A stretch of DNA of 64,000 bases from Prevotellaceae bacterium UBA4361 (GTDB lineage: Bacteria > Bacteroidota > Bacteroidia > Bacteroidales > Bacteroidaceae): positions 1 to 64,000 of the forward strand of contig DGSN01000072.1 in assembly GCA_002393575.1 (NCBI GenBank). Direction: 5' to 3'. Position 1 is the stretch's first letter; every line of letters starts with the position of its first letter. This document shows positions 56,531 to 64,000 of the stretch, in pieces. The position numbers and the translations under genes were made by a program. The notes under the pieces were generated by a model that made no database searches, was not told the DNA's origin, and worked only from the letters and a program-made list of their open reading frames with translations.

Positions 56531-57976
56531 TTATTGCTTGATGAATACGAAGCGACCTGTGATGTCGTTGAAATAAACATCGTAGGTGCCTGCTGAGATG
56601 CTGATGTTTGGTCCGTCCTGAGTACCTACACCGTATGACTTCTGGTCGATGTTGACATCTGCACCCCAGTTGGTGCCCCAGTCGAGATTTGCCTTGAACT
56701 TGATGCCACCAGCCGTGACTTCCAATCCGCGGATGTACCAGTTGTGGAGGTTGCCTTCGTTCTGACGTGCTAACTCGGTGTCGCTCCAACCGTTGAAATC
56801 GCCAGCGAGGGAGATGTTGGTGTACTCGGTTGGAGTTTGGTTTTCGAGCTTCGTCCAAGTGTAAGTGAGTTCGTCGAAATTAACGGTGAGCGTGTAGAAT
56901 CCTGCTTCAGGCGACTGGAACGCCTGTGCGCCCGCAGTGATGAGCTTGCCTGCTGCTGATCCATCACCATCCACTTCGGTACCAATGGCTTTGTCCCAGT
57001 TGCCGACATCGTCGGAACGCCATGCCTTGAGGTCCCAAGCTCCTTTCCAGTTGGTGGTGTATTCCTGAACCAGGCCGTCAACAGGATAGAAGGCACTGAT
57101 TCGGTCAGTTGTCCATCCGTTTGGATTACCTGTCACGAAGAAATAGACAGAATAAGGAACGTAGGAGTAAGTCCAATCCTTTGGCGAAATGGTGAACTTG
57201 TATGTGCCACCTTGTTCGCACTGGAAGGAGTTGCCGCTGTTGCTGTCTTCGTTGAAGAAGCCCGAAGTAGCGGTGTCGCCATTGGAATTGGCACGGAGAA
57301 GTCCGTTCCAATCCTGATTGTCAACTGCAGACTGCGGTGCGAAGCAGAACCACTCAGAATTGCCTACAGTGAGGATGACAGAGAAGGTGCCATCTTCGTT
57401 CTTTTCCATAGGGGTTGGTGCTGCGAGGTTCCAGCCGTTATAGCCACCAACGTAATAGTAGGCATCTTCGTTGGCAATGGCAGGCAGTTCGGGTGTGACG
57501 AATGAGAAGGCAAAGCTATCCACCGTGGCTGCATCGATAGTGAGGGCAGCAGGCACTGCCACACCTTCATCGTCGAGGCTGGCTGCCTTGACGGTGCATT
57601 CCATGAGACGTGTGGTCTTTGCCTTCGACTTGTAGAAGGTTTCGCATGCGTTCTTGATGTCGCTAAGGGCAACGATGAGGTCGCCATTTTCTGAAATGCA
57701 AGGCACATCGATGCCGTTCATCTTGAGGTTGGAGTAAACCAGCTTGGCATTGTTTACGCCATTGACATAGCTCTGTGTTAACAAAGTGACATTCGATTCC
57801 TCTACCGTCGCAAAGTCAATTGCGTTGGCAGTGAGATTGGCAGCAGCGGTGATGGTCTCGAAGTCGGGTCCTTGCGGATTGGACTGAGGGTTTGCCCAGT
57901 CGGTGTATTCCTCATTGCACGACACGGCTGCGAACGATGCCATGAGGATTCCTCCATATAAAAATATCTTTTTCAT
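56531..57976 (-). CDS. susF: SusF-like starch-binding lipoprotein
   Basis: The 481-residue product has a lipoprotein signal (MKKIFLYGGILMASFAAVSC, lipobox Cys20 then NEE, favouring surface exposure). Three starch-binding-like modules have W-rich sugar sites: YYYVGGYNGWNLAAP, YFFVTGNPNGWTTD and ISLAGDFNGWSDTE. It is the last of the susCDEF genes and would hold starch at the cell surface. SusE/F identity is by position and fold; the two can be hard to tell apart. Confidence 0.82.
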   Translation of the reverse strand: MKKIFLYGGILMASFAAVSCNEEYTDWANPQSNPQGPDFETITAAANLTANAIDFATVEESNVTLLTQSYVNGVNNAKLVYSNLKMNGIDVPCISENGDLIVALSDIKNACETFYKSKAKTTRLMECTVKAASLDDEGVAVPAALTIDAATVDSFAFSFVTPELPAIANEDAYYYVGGYNGWNLAAPTPMEKNEDGTFSVILTVGNSEWFCFAPQSAVDNQDWNGLLRANSNGDTATSGFFNEDSNSGNSFQCEQGGTYKFTISPKDWTYSYVPYSVYFFVTGNPNGWTTDRISAFYPVDGLVQEYTTNWKGAWDLKAWRSDDVGNWDKAIGTEVDGDGSAAGKLITAGAQAFQSPEAGFYTLTVNFDELTYTWTKLENQTPTEYTNISLAGDFNGWSDTELARQNEGNLHNWYIRGLEVTAGGIKFKANLDWGTNWGADVNIDQKSYGVGTQDGPNISISAGTYDVYFNDITGRFVFIKQ

Positions 57977-58067
57977 AATCTTTTCTGTGTTTGATTGGTT
58001 AAGAAGGGGACAGAAGGTGTAGAGAGGATAGAGGACTTCCCTACCCCTCTACGACCTGTCTTTTTCT

Positions 58068-59219
58068 TTATTCAATACGTCCCGTTCCCTGAGTGAAGTT
58101 GATGTATGCTTTCTGTCCAGCAAAAACTTGGTAAGAAAATTCCTCACCTACATTTTCTGCCCAGTTGTTTGGAATATCGACGTTGCGATAGAAGAGTGTG
58201 CCATCGTTCTTGACGGTGAACTCAGTCTTCCACCAGTCGATGCCGCAATCGACAGCGAGACGCAATTCTCCATCGGCAGAGAAAGCAGGAGATACCCATT
58301 CGCCTTCGTTGGCAGGAGCGGTGAGCTGCCAGCCATCCTGGAAGCCCCAGTCGAGACCAGTGAGGTTGCCCGATGGAACATAGACAGCCGCCTTGCGGGT
58401 GATGAGTTCGTACTGGAGTGCGCCGTTGGCAATCTTGCCCTTCACGATGATGGTGTACCATCCACCGTTTGCCACCCTGATGTTGGCAGCATCGCTTGAA
58501 GCGTCAACACTTTCGAGTCCGGCACCAGCATCATCAGTCACAGTGATCTGACCGTAGCCCTTGTCGTTACCCTTCCAGCCATTGTCCTGATTAATCTTGA
58601 ACTCTGCTCCAGCAGGGAGATAAACAACGCCATAGTAGAATCCATCCTGACTGAATGCTTGATTCAGCGGAACGAACTTGCTCCAACCATCGGATGCAGG
58701 GAAGCTGCCGACGATGTACATCTTTTCAGGAAGCGAAATCTCTACCACAGGAACGTATGCCTGCACCTTTGAAAGGGTGATGGTGTTGGATGTGGCTTGT
58801 CCCAAATCGTCGTTTCCAAAGACATGAGCGGTGAGATAGACGTAAATAGGAATAGGCTTGGAAAGGTCCTTGTCGCCTGCAAGTGCAAGAATCTTGTCGT
58901 TAAGCTCAGATGCAGGAATTTTGATGTATGCAGAGGTAGAGGTGGTAGCAAGACTTTCAAAATTCTCGTTATCGAGGCTCACCCATGTGGTATAGACCGT
59001 GGAAACAGGAAAACCATAGTTTGGCTGGCTGGTTGAGAGAGTCAGATAGTCGGAATGCTCAAGGTCGTAAACATTGTTGAGAGCATAGCCCGGAATGTTG
59101 AGTTCGAAGCTATTTGCCTCATTATTGAATGTCGGATTGCTGTCACGATCCTCGGAGCAGGAAGAAAAACCAAATCCTACAACTGCGAGCATCAGCAATG
59201 TATAAAATATCTTTTTCAT
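58068..59219 (-). CDS. susE: SusE-like starch-binding lipoprotein
   Basis: The 383-residue product has the lipoprotein signal MKKIFYTLLMLAVVGFGFSSC followed by SEDRD. An N-terminal Ig-like SusE domain (LNIPGYALNNVYDLEHSDYL to IYVYLTAHVFG) precedes two binding modules (MYIVGSFPASDGWSKFVPL, VYVPSGNLTGLDWGFQDGW). It lies between susD and susF with short gaps, so it is in one operon with them. Confidence 0.84.
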   Translation of the reverse strand: MKKIFYTLLMLAVVGFGFSSCSEDRDSNPTFNNEANSFELNIPGYALNNVYDLEHSDYLTLSTSQPNYGFPVSTVYTTWVSLDNENFESLATTSTSAYIKIPASELNDKILALAGDKDLSKPIPIYVYLTAHVFGNDDLGQATSNTITLSKVQAYVPVVEISLPEKMYIVGSFPASDGWSKFVPLNQAFSQDGFYYGVVYLPAGAEFKINQDNGWKGNDKGYGQITVTDDAGAGLESVDASSDAANIRVANGGWYTIIVKGKIANGALQYELITRKAAVYVPSGNLTGLDWGFQDGWQLTAPANEGEWVSPAFSADGELRLAVDCGIDWWKTEFTVKNDGTLFYRNVDIPNNWAENVGEEFSYQVFAGQKAYINFTQGTGRIE

Positions 59220-59242
59220 AACTTATGCTTCATTTGATTTAA

Positions 59243-60913
59243 TTAATAACCAAGGTTCTGAGTCATATTGCTGTTAGCAGACAACTCATTGGCAGGAATT
59301 GGATAGACATTGTAGATAGGGCTAACTCCTGTGCCTGTGTAAGAGCCTCCCTTCCAATCCCAGAGGTATTCGCCAGAGGTGAAGTAACCAAAACGAATCA
59401 GGTCGGAACGACGACGGCCTTCGAAGTAGAACTCACGGCACCACTCGTCGCAGATGTCACGCTCGGTGACGGTGCTGAGCGGATTGGCATGAGCACGAGA
59501 ACGAAGCGCGTTGAGCAAAGTGATGACCTTGTTGGTTGCACCTTCGAGACGGAAGGTAGCCTCAGCGAGTGTGAGGTATGCCTCAGCCACACGGAAGAGA
59601 GGAACATCGGTGTCGGAGTAAGAAACATCCTTTGGTGAGCCATTGGCAGGGTCGCAATAAGCATTGGTCCACTTCATGATGCCAAGACCTGCGCTGAAAG
59701 TGGTCTTTTCCTCGGTGCTGGTGGTGCGGACATTGCCCTTGTTGCCTTTGTCGTCAACAGACCATCCAGAGAAGAAGCGAGCACGGTCGTCGCCAGCTGC
59801 CCTCACCACGGCTTCGATGTCGAGCGTGAGAGGCACATCGCTGAGGGAAGTGAAGAACTTCTTCACCAATGCTTCGCGAGAACGGTTACAAGTCCACTGC
59901 GACTTGGCAAGGCTCTGGTCAGGAGTGCCATTACCCGTGGTGGAAGCAATGGTATAGACGGAACCACCGTAGGAACGGCTGGTAGCACCATCGCAACGGA
60001 TAGGGAAAATGATTTCCTGACGAGCGTTGGCGTTCTCACCATTGTCGCCCATGAAGAGCTGCTGATAAGCAGTGAAGCCATTCTTCGACTCGGTGCAGAG
60101 CTTGTAGCTGCTATCAATGACCTTCTGTGCATACTCTTGTGCCAGTGCCCACTGAGCAGTGCCAGTATAAACTTGGGCATTGAGGTAGAGACGGGCAAGC
60201 AACATGTTGGCTGCCACGCGGTCAGCACGTCCGTAGTTGTCTGCGTTGTTAGCATTCTGGAGGAGCTGTTCACGGCTCTCTGCATTTTCGCCATTGATGT
60301 CCTTCAGTTCGCTGACAATGAAGTTGAAGCAATCCTCGCGTGAAATCTCCACAGGGAGTTCATCGTTGTAGTGCAACTTGTAAGGAGCCTTTCCATAAAG
60401 GTCGATGAAATAATAGTAGTGCAAAGCTCGGATGAAGCGCACCTCGGCACGGTTCTGTAGCATCTGCGCATCCTCGGAACCTTCGGTCTGGTCGAGATAG
60501 AAGTTGCAAAGCGTGATGTTGTACATGAGACGATAGTAGGTCAACTCATTGTAGCCATGAGAAGAGTTCCAACTGATGTTGGTGAGTTCAGGAATACCAG
60601 CATCGCCCTGCCATGTCCAAATACATTCATCGGAACAGAGTTCGTTGGCTTCGAACACACGACGATACAAAGAGGAGTTACCTTCGTCGAACTGAAGCAT
60701 ATCAGCAGTTTTATCACCAGAAGGACCTTTAACACCTGTAAGTGTGAGATTACCATAAATCTTGGCAAGAAGTCCTGTAGCATTGAACTCAGTGTTCGTC
60801 TGAGGGTCTTGGATGCTCTGGTCGAGGTCCTTCGTACAAGAGGACACTCCACCAGCAACAAGCAATGAAACCACGGCTGCAGGAATTACATTTTTGAGAT
60901 ATCTGAATTTCAT
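59243..60913 (-). CDS. susD: SusD/RagB-family nutrient-binding lipoprotein
   Basis: The 556-residue product has a lipoprotein signal (PAAVVSLLVAGGVSSC). It has the N-terminal SusD helices (LMYNITLCNFYLDQTEGSED, VRFIRALHYYYFIDLYG) and the C-terminal RagB block (LRSRAHANPLSTVTERDICD, EFYFEGRRRSDLIRFG) ending IPANELSANSNMTQNLGY. SusD caps the SusC barrel and binds the polysaccharide. It follows susC after 35 bp. Confidence 0.93.
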   Translation of the reverse strand: MKFRYLKNVIPAAVVSLLVAGGVSSCTKDLDQSIQDPQTNTEFNATGLLAKIYGNLTLTGVKGPSGDKTADMLQFDEGNSSLYRRVFEANELCSDECIWTWQGDAGIPELTNISWNSSHGYNELTYYRLMYNITLCNFYLDQTEGSEDAQMLQNRAEVRFIRALHYYYFIDLYGKAPYKLHYNDELPVEISREDCFNFIVSELKDINGENAESREQLLQNANNADNYGRADRVAANMLLARLYLNAQVYTGTAQWALAQEYAQKVIDSSYKLCTESKNGFTAYQQLFMGDNGENANARQEIIFPIRCDGATSRSYGGSVYTIASTTGNGTPDQSLAKSQWTCNRSREALVKKFFTSLSDVPLTLDIEAVVRAAGDDRARFFSGWSVDDKGNKGNVRTTSTEEKTTFSAGLGIMKWTNAYCDPANGSPKDVSYSDTDVPLFRVAEAYLTLAEATFRLEGATNKVITLLNALRSRAHANPLSTVTERDICDEWCREFYFEGRRRSDLIRFGYFTSGEYLWDWKGGSYTGTGVSPIYNVYPIPANELSANSNMTQNLGY

Positions 60914-60948
60914 AATAATCTATGTTGTTTTTGAAATGTGAAACCTGA

Positions 60949-63900
60949 TTAGAAATTAAGGCTAAGACCGAGCATGAAGGTCATTGGACGTGGATAAACG
61001 CCACCGTCAACACCTGTGCCATGCGTGCGCTCTGGGTCAAGTCCCTTGTACTTGGTGATGACGAATGGATTCTGAACGAGTCCATAGATACGTCCTCCAA
61101 GACCCTTGAACGACTCGGAAGCAAAAAGATGGTTGAAGGAATAGCCGAGCGTGATGTTGTCGCAGCGCAGGAATGAAGCATTGCGCACGAAATAGTCGCT
61201 CATGTAGTAGTCGGTCTTTCCCTGGAAACCAAGGTCGATAGCCTCCTGAGTGGTGTTGCTGTAAGCATTGTTGGTGAAGAGTCCAGAGTAGGACACATTA
61301 GCATGTCCTGAGAGGAAGTCGTAGTAGAGGTAGTTGTTGAAGCTGGCACGGAGACTGAAGCTGAAGTCCCAGTTCTTATAGATGAACTTGTTGGTGAGAC
61401 CCATCGTAACATCAGCATCTGGCTTCTTATAAACATACTTGTCGTCGGCATTGATGATGCCATCAGCATTGCGGTCAACAAACACGCCTTCGAGTGGATT
61501 GCCATCCACATCGTATGCCTGCTGGTAAACATAGAAACTGTTAGCAGGATAGCCTACCTTGTTCACTTGAACCTGATTTTTCAATCCTGCTGAGATTTTA
61601 TCACCTGTGAGGAAGAAATCAGCCCCGTTGGTAAGTTCAACAATCTCGTTCTTGTTGTAAGTGACATTGTAGTTCACGGTCCAGGAGAAATCCTTGGTCA
61701 CAACAGGGTGAGCATTGATGGCGAATTCAAGACCTGTGTTCTTGAGTGAACCTACGTTAATAGTCTTGTAGTTACCAAAGCCCATACCAGAAGCGATGCT
61801 CACGGTGGAAATCAAGTCCTTAGTCTTGCGATAGTACCAGTCGATAGCACCATCAATACGTCCGTTGAGGAAACTCCAGTCGAGTCCTACGTTCCATGTA
61901 GTGGTCGATTCCCACTTCAGGTCGGTATTGTACATTTCTGGACGGTAGGTGTAGTACGTGACGTCACCGAGAGAATACTGTGCATACTGGTCGGAAACAA
62001 CGTAACGAGGCAAATAGTAGAAGTCGTAGCCAATGTTCTGCTGACCAGTGATACCCCAACCGAGACGGAGCTTCAGTTCATCGAGAGCCTTGGCATCCTT
62101 CAGGAAGCTTTCTTCACTGATTTTCCATGCCAAACCGAGAGATGGGAATGTGCCCCACTTGTGACCTTTTGCAAAACGACTGGAACCATCCCAACGCATC
62201 GTGTAGGTGAGGAGGTAGCGATTGAGCAAACCATAGTTCAAACGGCCGAAGTAGCTCACCAACGTGTTGGTATAGATATGTTCACTCTCGCTACGGAGTG
62301 ATGGAGAATAAGCGACTGGAGAATCGAGCTTTTTGCCACTCTCGTCGTACCATTCATTTCCCTGTCCGAAGTCGTAGGTTTTTCTGTGGAAATGCTGCTC
62401 TTCCATACCTGCCATGATGTCGAGGTTGTGGACGTCGTTCCAGTTGTGAGCATACTGTGCGTAGATGTTGCCTTGCAAGTTGTACTTGTAAGACTGGCTT
62501 GCACCAACCCAGCCATAGTAGTTGTTACTAAATGAATAAGGAGAAATGCATGTTTCCTGACGACCTTCTGAGTAGTCGCCACCCACGTTGGCATGGATGT
62601 GAAGGTCTTCGAAACCGTGAATCTTGTAGTCGAACTCGATGTTACCAATCATCACATTGGATTTTGCTTGGTCGTCCTTGTTGTTGATAAGGGCAACAGG
62701 GTTCTGTGGAGTGTTGGTGTTGGTAGTGTATTTCCAATCCTTGTTGTTGTAAGTAGCAGCCTGTGGATTCTGCCAATAGCCACCAAATTCTTTGTAGCCA
62801 GCTTCATCACTTGCCAAATAGACAGGACGGGTTGGGTCGGCACCGATGGCATTGCCAAATGCTCCGCCGTCAGGATACTTGTTCTTGCCGTGCATGTACT
62901 TAGCCGTGAGGTTGATGCTCAAGTGGTCATCGAAGAATGTTGGAGAGAGGTTCAACGATGTTGTGAAACGCTCGAACTTGGAGTTCTTCACGATACCGTT
63001 CTTGTTGGTATAGCCGAAGCTCAAGCGGTAAGGCAAAGTCTTCAGAGCACCCGTCACACTCACCTGATGGTCAGTACCCACTGCCAAGCGATAGATTTCG
63101 TCCTGCCAGTTGGTGTTGGCTGAGCCAAGAGAAGAGCCATCCTTGCCGAGGGTCTCCGTGATGTATGAGCGGTATTGGTCGCCACTCAGCACCTTGTAAG
63201 TCTTTCGAGGAGTGCCGAAGCTCACGTTGCCAGAGTAGTTGATTTTTGGCATCTTGGAGCCAACCTTTCCCTTCTTGGTCGTGATGATGATGACACCATT
63301 GCTGGCGCGGCTACCGTAGATAGCTGTTGCACTGGCATCCTTCAGCACCGTGAAGCTCTCAATGTCCTCAGGATTGACCATAGCGAGAGGGTTGGAAAGA
63401 CCCTGCACACCATTGTTATCCATTGCCAAACCATCGATGACAATGAGAGGGTCGTTGTTGGCAGAGAGTGATGAACCACCACGGATGCGGATGGAAGCAC
63501 TACCGCCTGGAGTACCATCGTTGGAGATGACGCTCACACCGGCAATTTTACCAACGAGCATGTCCTGCGCACTGGTAGTGATACCCTTCGACATTTCGTC
63601 GGGCTTGATGGCAGTGACAGAACCCGTTGCATCCGACTTCTTCACCTTCGCATAACCAACAACCATAGTCTCTTCGAGCAATTTGCTGTCTTCGCGAAGA
63701 ATGACGTTCACAGTTGGGGTAGCAGTCACTTCCTGGGTCTGATAACCCACGTAGGAGAAAACGAGTGTTGCACCTCTTGGCACTTTCAGGGTGAAGTCGC
63801 CATTCAAGTCTGTGGTTGTACCGTTCGACGTTCCTTTCTGAACAACAGTACCCAGCATGATTGGTTCACCCGTTGTGTCCTTCACGTGACCCTTGACGGT

Positions 63901-63984
63901 GATGTCTTGGGCTGAGACGTTGAGTGACACCATGATTCCCACAAGAAAGACGAGTAGGAATCGTAAGTTTAGCTTTCCGTTCAT
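60949..63984 (-). CDS. susC: SusC/RagA-family TonB-linked outer-membrane transporter
   Basis: The 1011-residue product has a signal peptide (MNGKLNLRFLLVFLVGIMVS). A carboxypeptidase-like domain follows (ITVKGHVKDTTGEPIMLGTV), then the SusC plug signature (SIRIRGGSSLSANNDPLIVI, ASATAIYGSRASNGVIIITT) and a long barrel ending FMLGLSLNF. It imports oligosaccharides that SusD and the surface lipoproteins deliver. The whole gene is inside the window; its promoter and any SusR-type regulator lie beyond the right edge. Confidence 0.94.
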   Translation of the reverse strand: MNGKLNLRFLLVFLVGIMVSLNVSAQDITVKGHVKDTTGEPIMLGTVVQKGTSNGTTTDLNGDFTLKVPRGATLVFSYVGYQTQEVTATPTVNVILREDSKLLEETMVVGYAKVKKSDATGSVTAIKPDEMSKGITTSAQDMLVGKIAGVSVISNDGTPGGSASIRIRGGSSLSANNDPLIVIDGLAMDNNGVQGLSNPLAMVNPEDIESFTVLKDASATAIYGSRASNGVIIITTKKGKVGSKMPKINYSGNVSFGTPRKTYKVLSGDQYRSYITETLGKDGSSLGSANTNWQDEIYRLAVGTDHQVSVTGALKTLPYRLSFGYTNKNGIVKNSKFERFTTSLNLSPTFFDDHLSINLTAKYMHGKNKYPDGGAFGNAIGADPTRPVYLASDEAGYKEFGGYWQNPQAATYNNKDWKYTTNTNTPQNPVALINNKDDQAKSNVMIGNIEFDYKIHGFEDLHIHANVGGDYSEGRQETCISPYSFSNNYYGWVGASQSYKYNLQGNIYAQYAHNWNDVHNLDIMAGMEEQHFHRKTYDFGQGNEWYDESGKKLDSPVAYSPSLRSESEHIYTNTLVSYFGRLNYGLLNRYLLTYTMRWDGSSRFAKGHKWGTFPSLGLAWKISEESFLKDAKALDELKLRLGWGITGQQNIGYDFYYLPRYVVSDQYAQYSLGDVTYYTYRPEMYNTDLKWESTTTWNVGLDWSFLNGRIDGAIDWYYRKTKDLISTVSIASGMGFGNYKTINVGSLKNTGLEFAINAHPVVTKDFSWTVNYNVTYNKNEIVELTNGADFFLTGDKISAGLKNQVQVNKVGYPANSFYVYQQAYDVDGNPLEGVFVDRNADGIINADDKYVYKKPDADVTMGLTNKFIYKNWDFSFSLRASFNNYLYYDFLSGHANVSYSGLFTNNAYSNTTQEAIDLGFQGKTDYYMSDYFVRNASFLRCDNITLGYSFNHLFASESFKGLGGRIYGLVQNPFVITKYKGLDPERTHGTGVDGGVYPRPMTFMLGLSLNF

Positions 63985-64000
63985 TTTTTGTACTTAAAGG

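Overview
The window is a chromosomal stretch of a Bacteroidales bacterium, most likely a member of the Prevotellaceae. The evidence is a complete SusC-D-E-F polysaccharide locus, PorV of the type IX secretion system, BspA-type leucine-rich repeat proteins, Bacteroidetes-type promoters (TTTG, about 20 nt, TAnnTTTG), a sigma/FecR-like/outer-membrane-protein operon and many secreted glycan-active enzymes. I see no tRNA or rRNA gene and no CRISPR array.

Layout. 1-2.6 kb: remnants of Rhs genes (two copies of the same core end) with small companion genes, then a lipoprotein. 3.2-8.3 kb: rsmD, a DUF3822 gene, a membrane-anchored conserved protein, a RecD-like helicase and a cytoplasmic-looking LRR protein. 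8.5-11.2 kb: alaS. 11.7-15.5 kb: four family 2 glycosyltransferases. 15.6-18.6 kb: a CPBP membrane protease and a secreted CE12-like esterase. 19.0-27.1 kb: a BspA-like LRR gene, preceded by a long structured leader, that appears split by a 6.6 kb AT-rich island. The island carries a restriction endonuclease-like gene, an adenine methyltransferase, an XRE regulator with an array of TCCGAC boxes, and an unknown HExxH protein with a C-terminal cysteine cluster. 27.3-31.7 kb: a small DUF2807-like protein and a sugar-oxidation cluster (AraC, aldo/keto reductase, amidohydrolase, zinc dehydrogenase). 32-38.8 kb: an outer-membrane barrel protein divergent from a GH2 enzyme, then a MORN protein. 39-43.3 kb: menA, ispF, porV, gdhA. 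43.5-48.3 kb: a gutted SLC13 transporter pseudogene, rfbC and aroB (divergent), a GH27 alpha-galactosidase and a Spy/DUF4890-like protein. 48.5-52.2 kb: ECF sigma, anti-sigma and outer-membrane barrel operon. 52.4-64 kb: a starch utilisation locus on the minus strand, read from the right: susC, susD, susE, susF, a GH13 alpha-amylase and a maltose-type MFS permease.

How the genes work together. SusCDEF would bind and import starch fragments, the GH13 enzyme would cut starch outside or in the periplasm, and the MFS protein would move the products across the inner membrane. The CE12-like, GH2 and GH27 enzymes suggest further use of pectin- and galactose-containing plant glycans. PorV fits the C-terminal sorting-like tails of the CE12, GH27 and GH13 proteins.

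The most unusual feature is the intergenic DNA. Nearly every gap carries modular palindromic repeats: a short core (often CCATCCGGATGG or a truncation of it) flanked by tandem 6-8-mers and their reverse complements. Members of at least six families recur. They supply stop codons and C-terminal residues to several genes. In one case a 114-bp copy sits in frame inside the signal peptide of the alpha-amylase, and in another a related repeat sits in frame in the C-terminal linker of the GH27 enzyme. A separate MITE-like family with perfect 22-bp terminal inverted repeats occurs near 3.9 and 11.4 kb.
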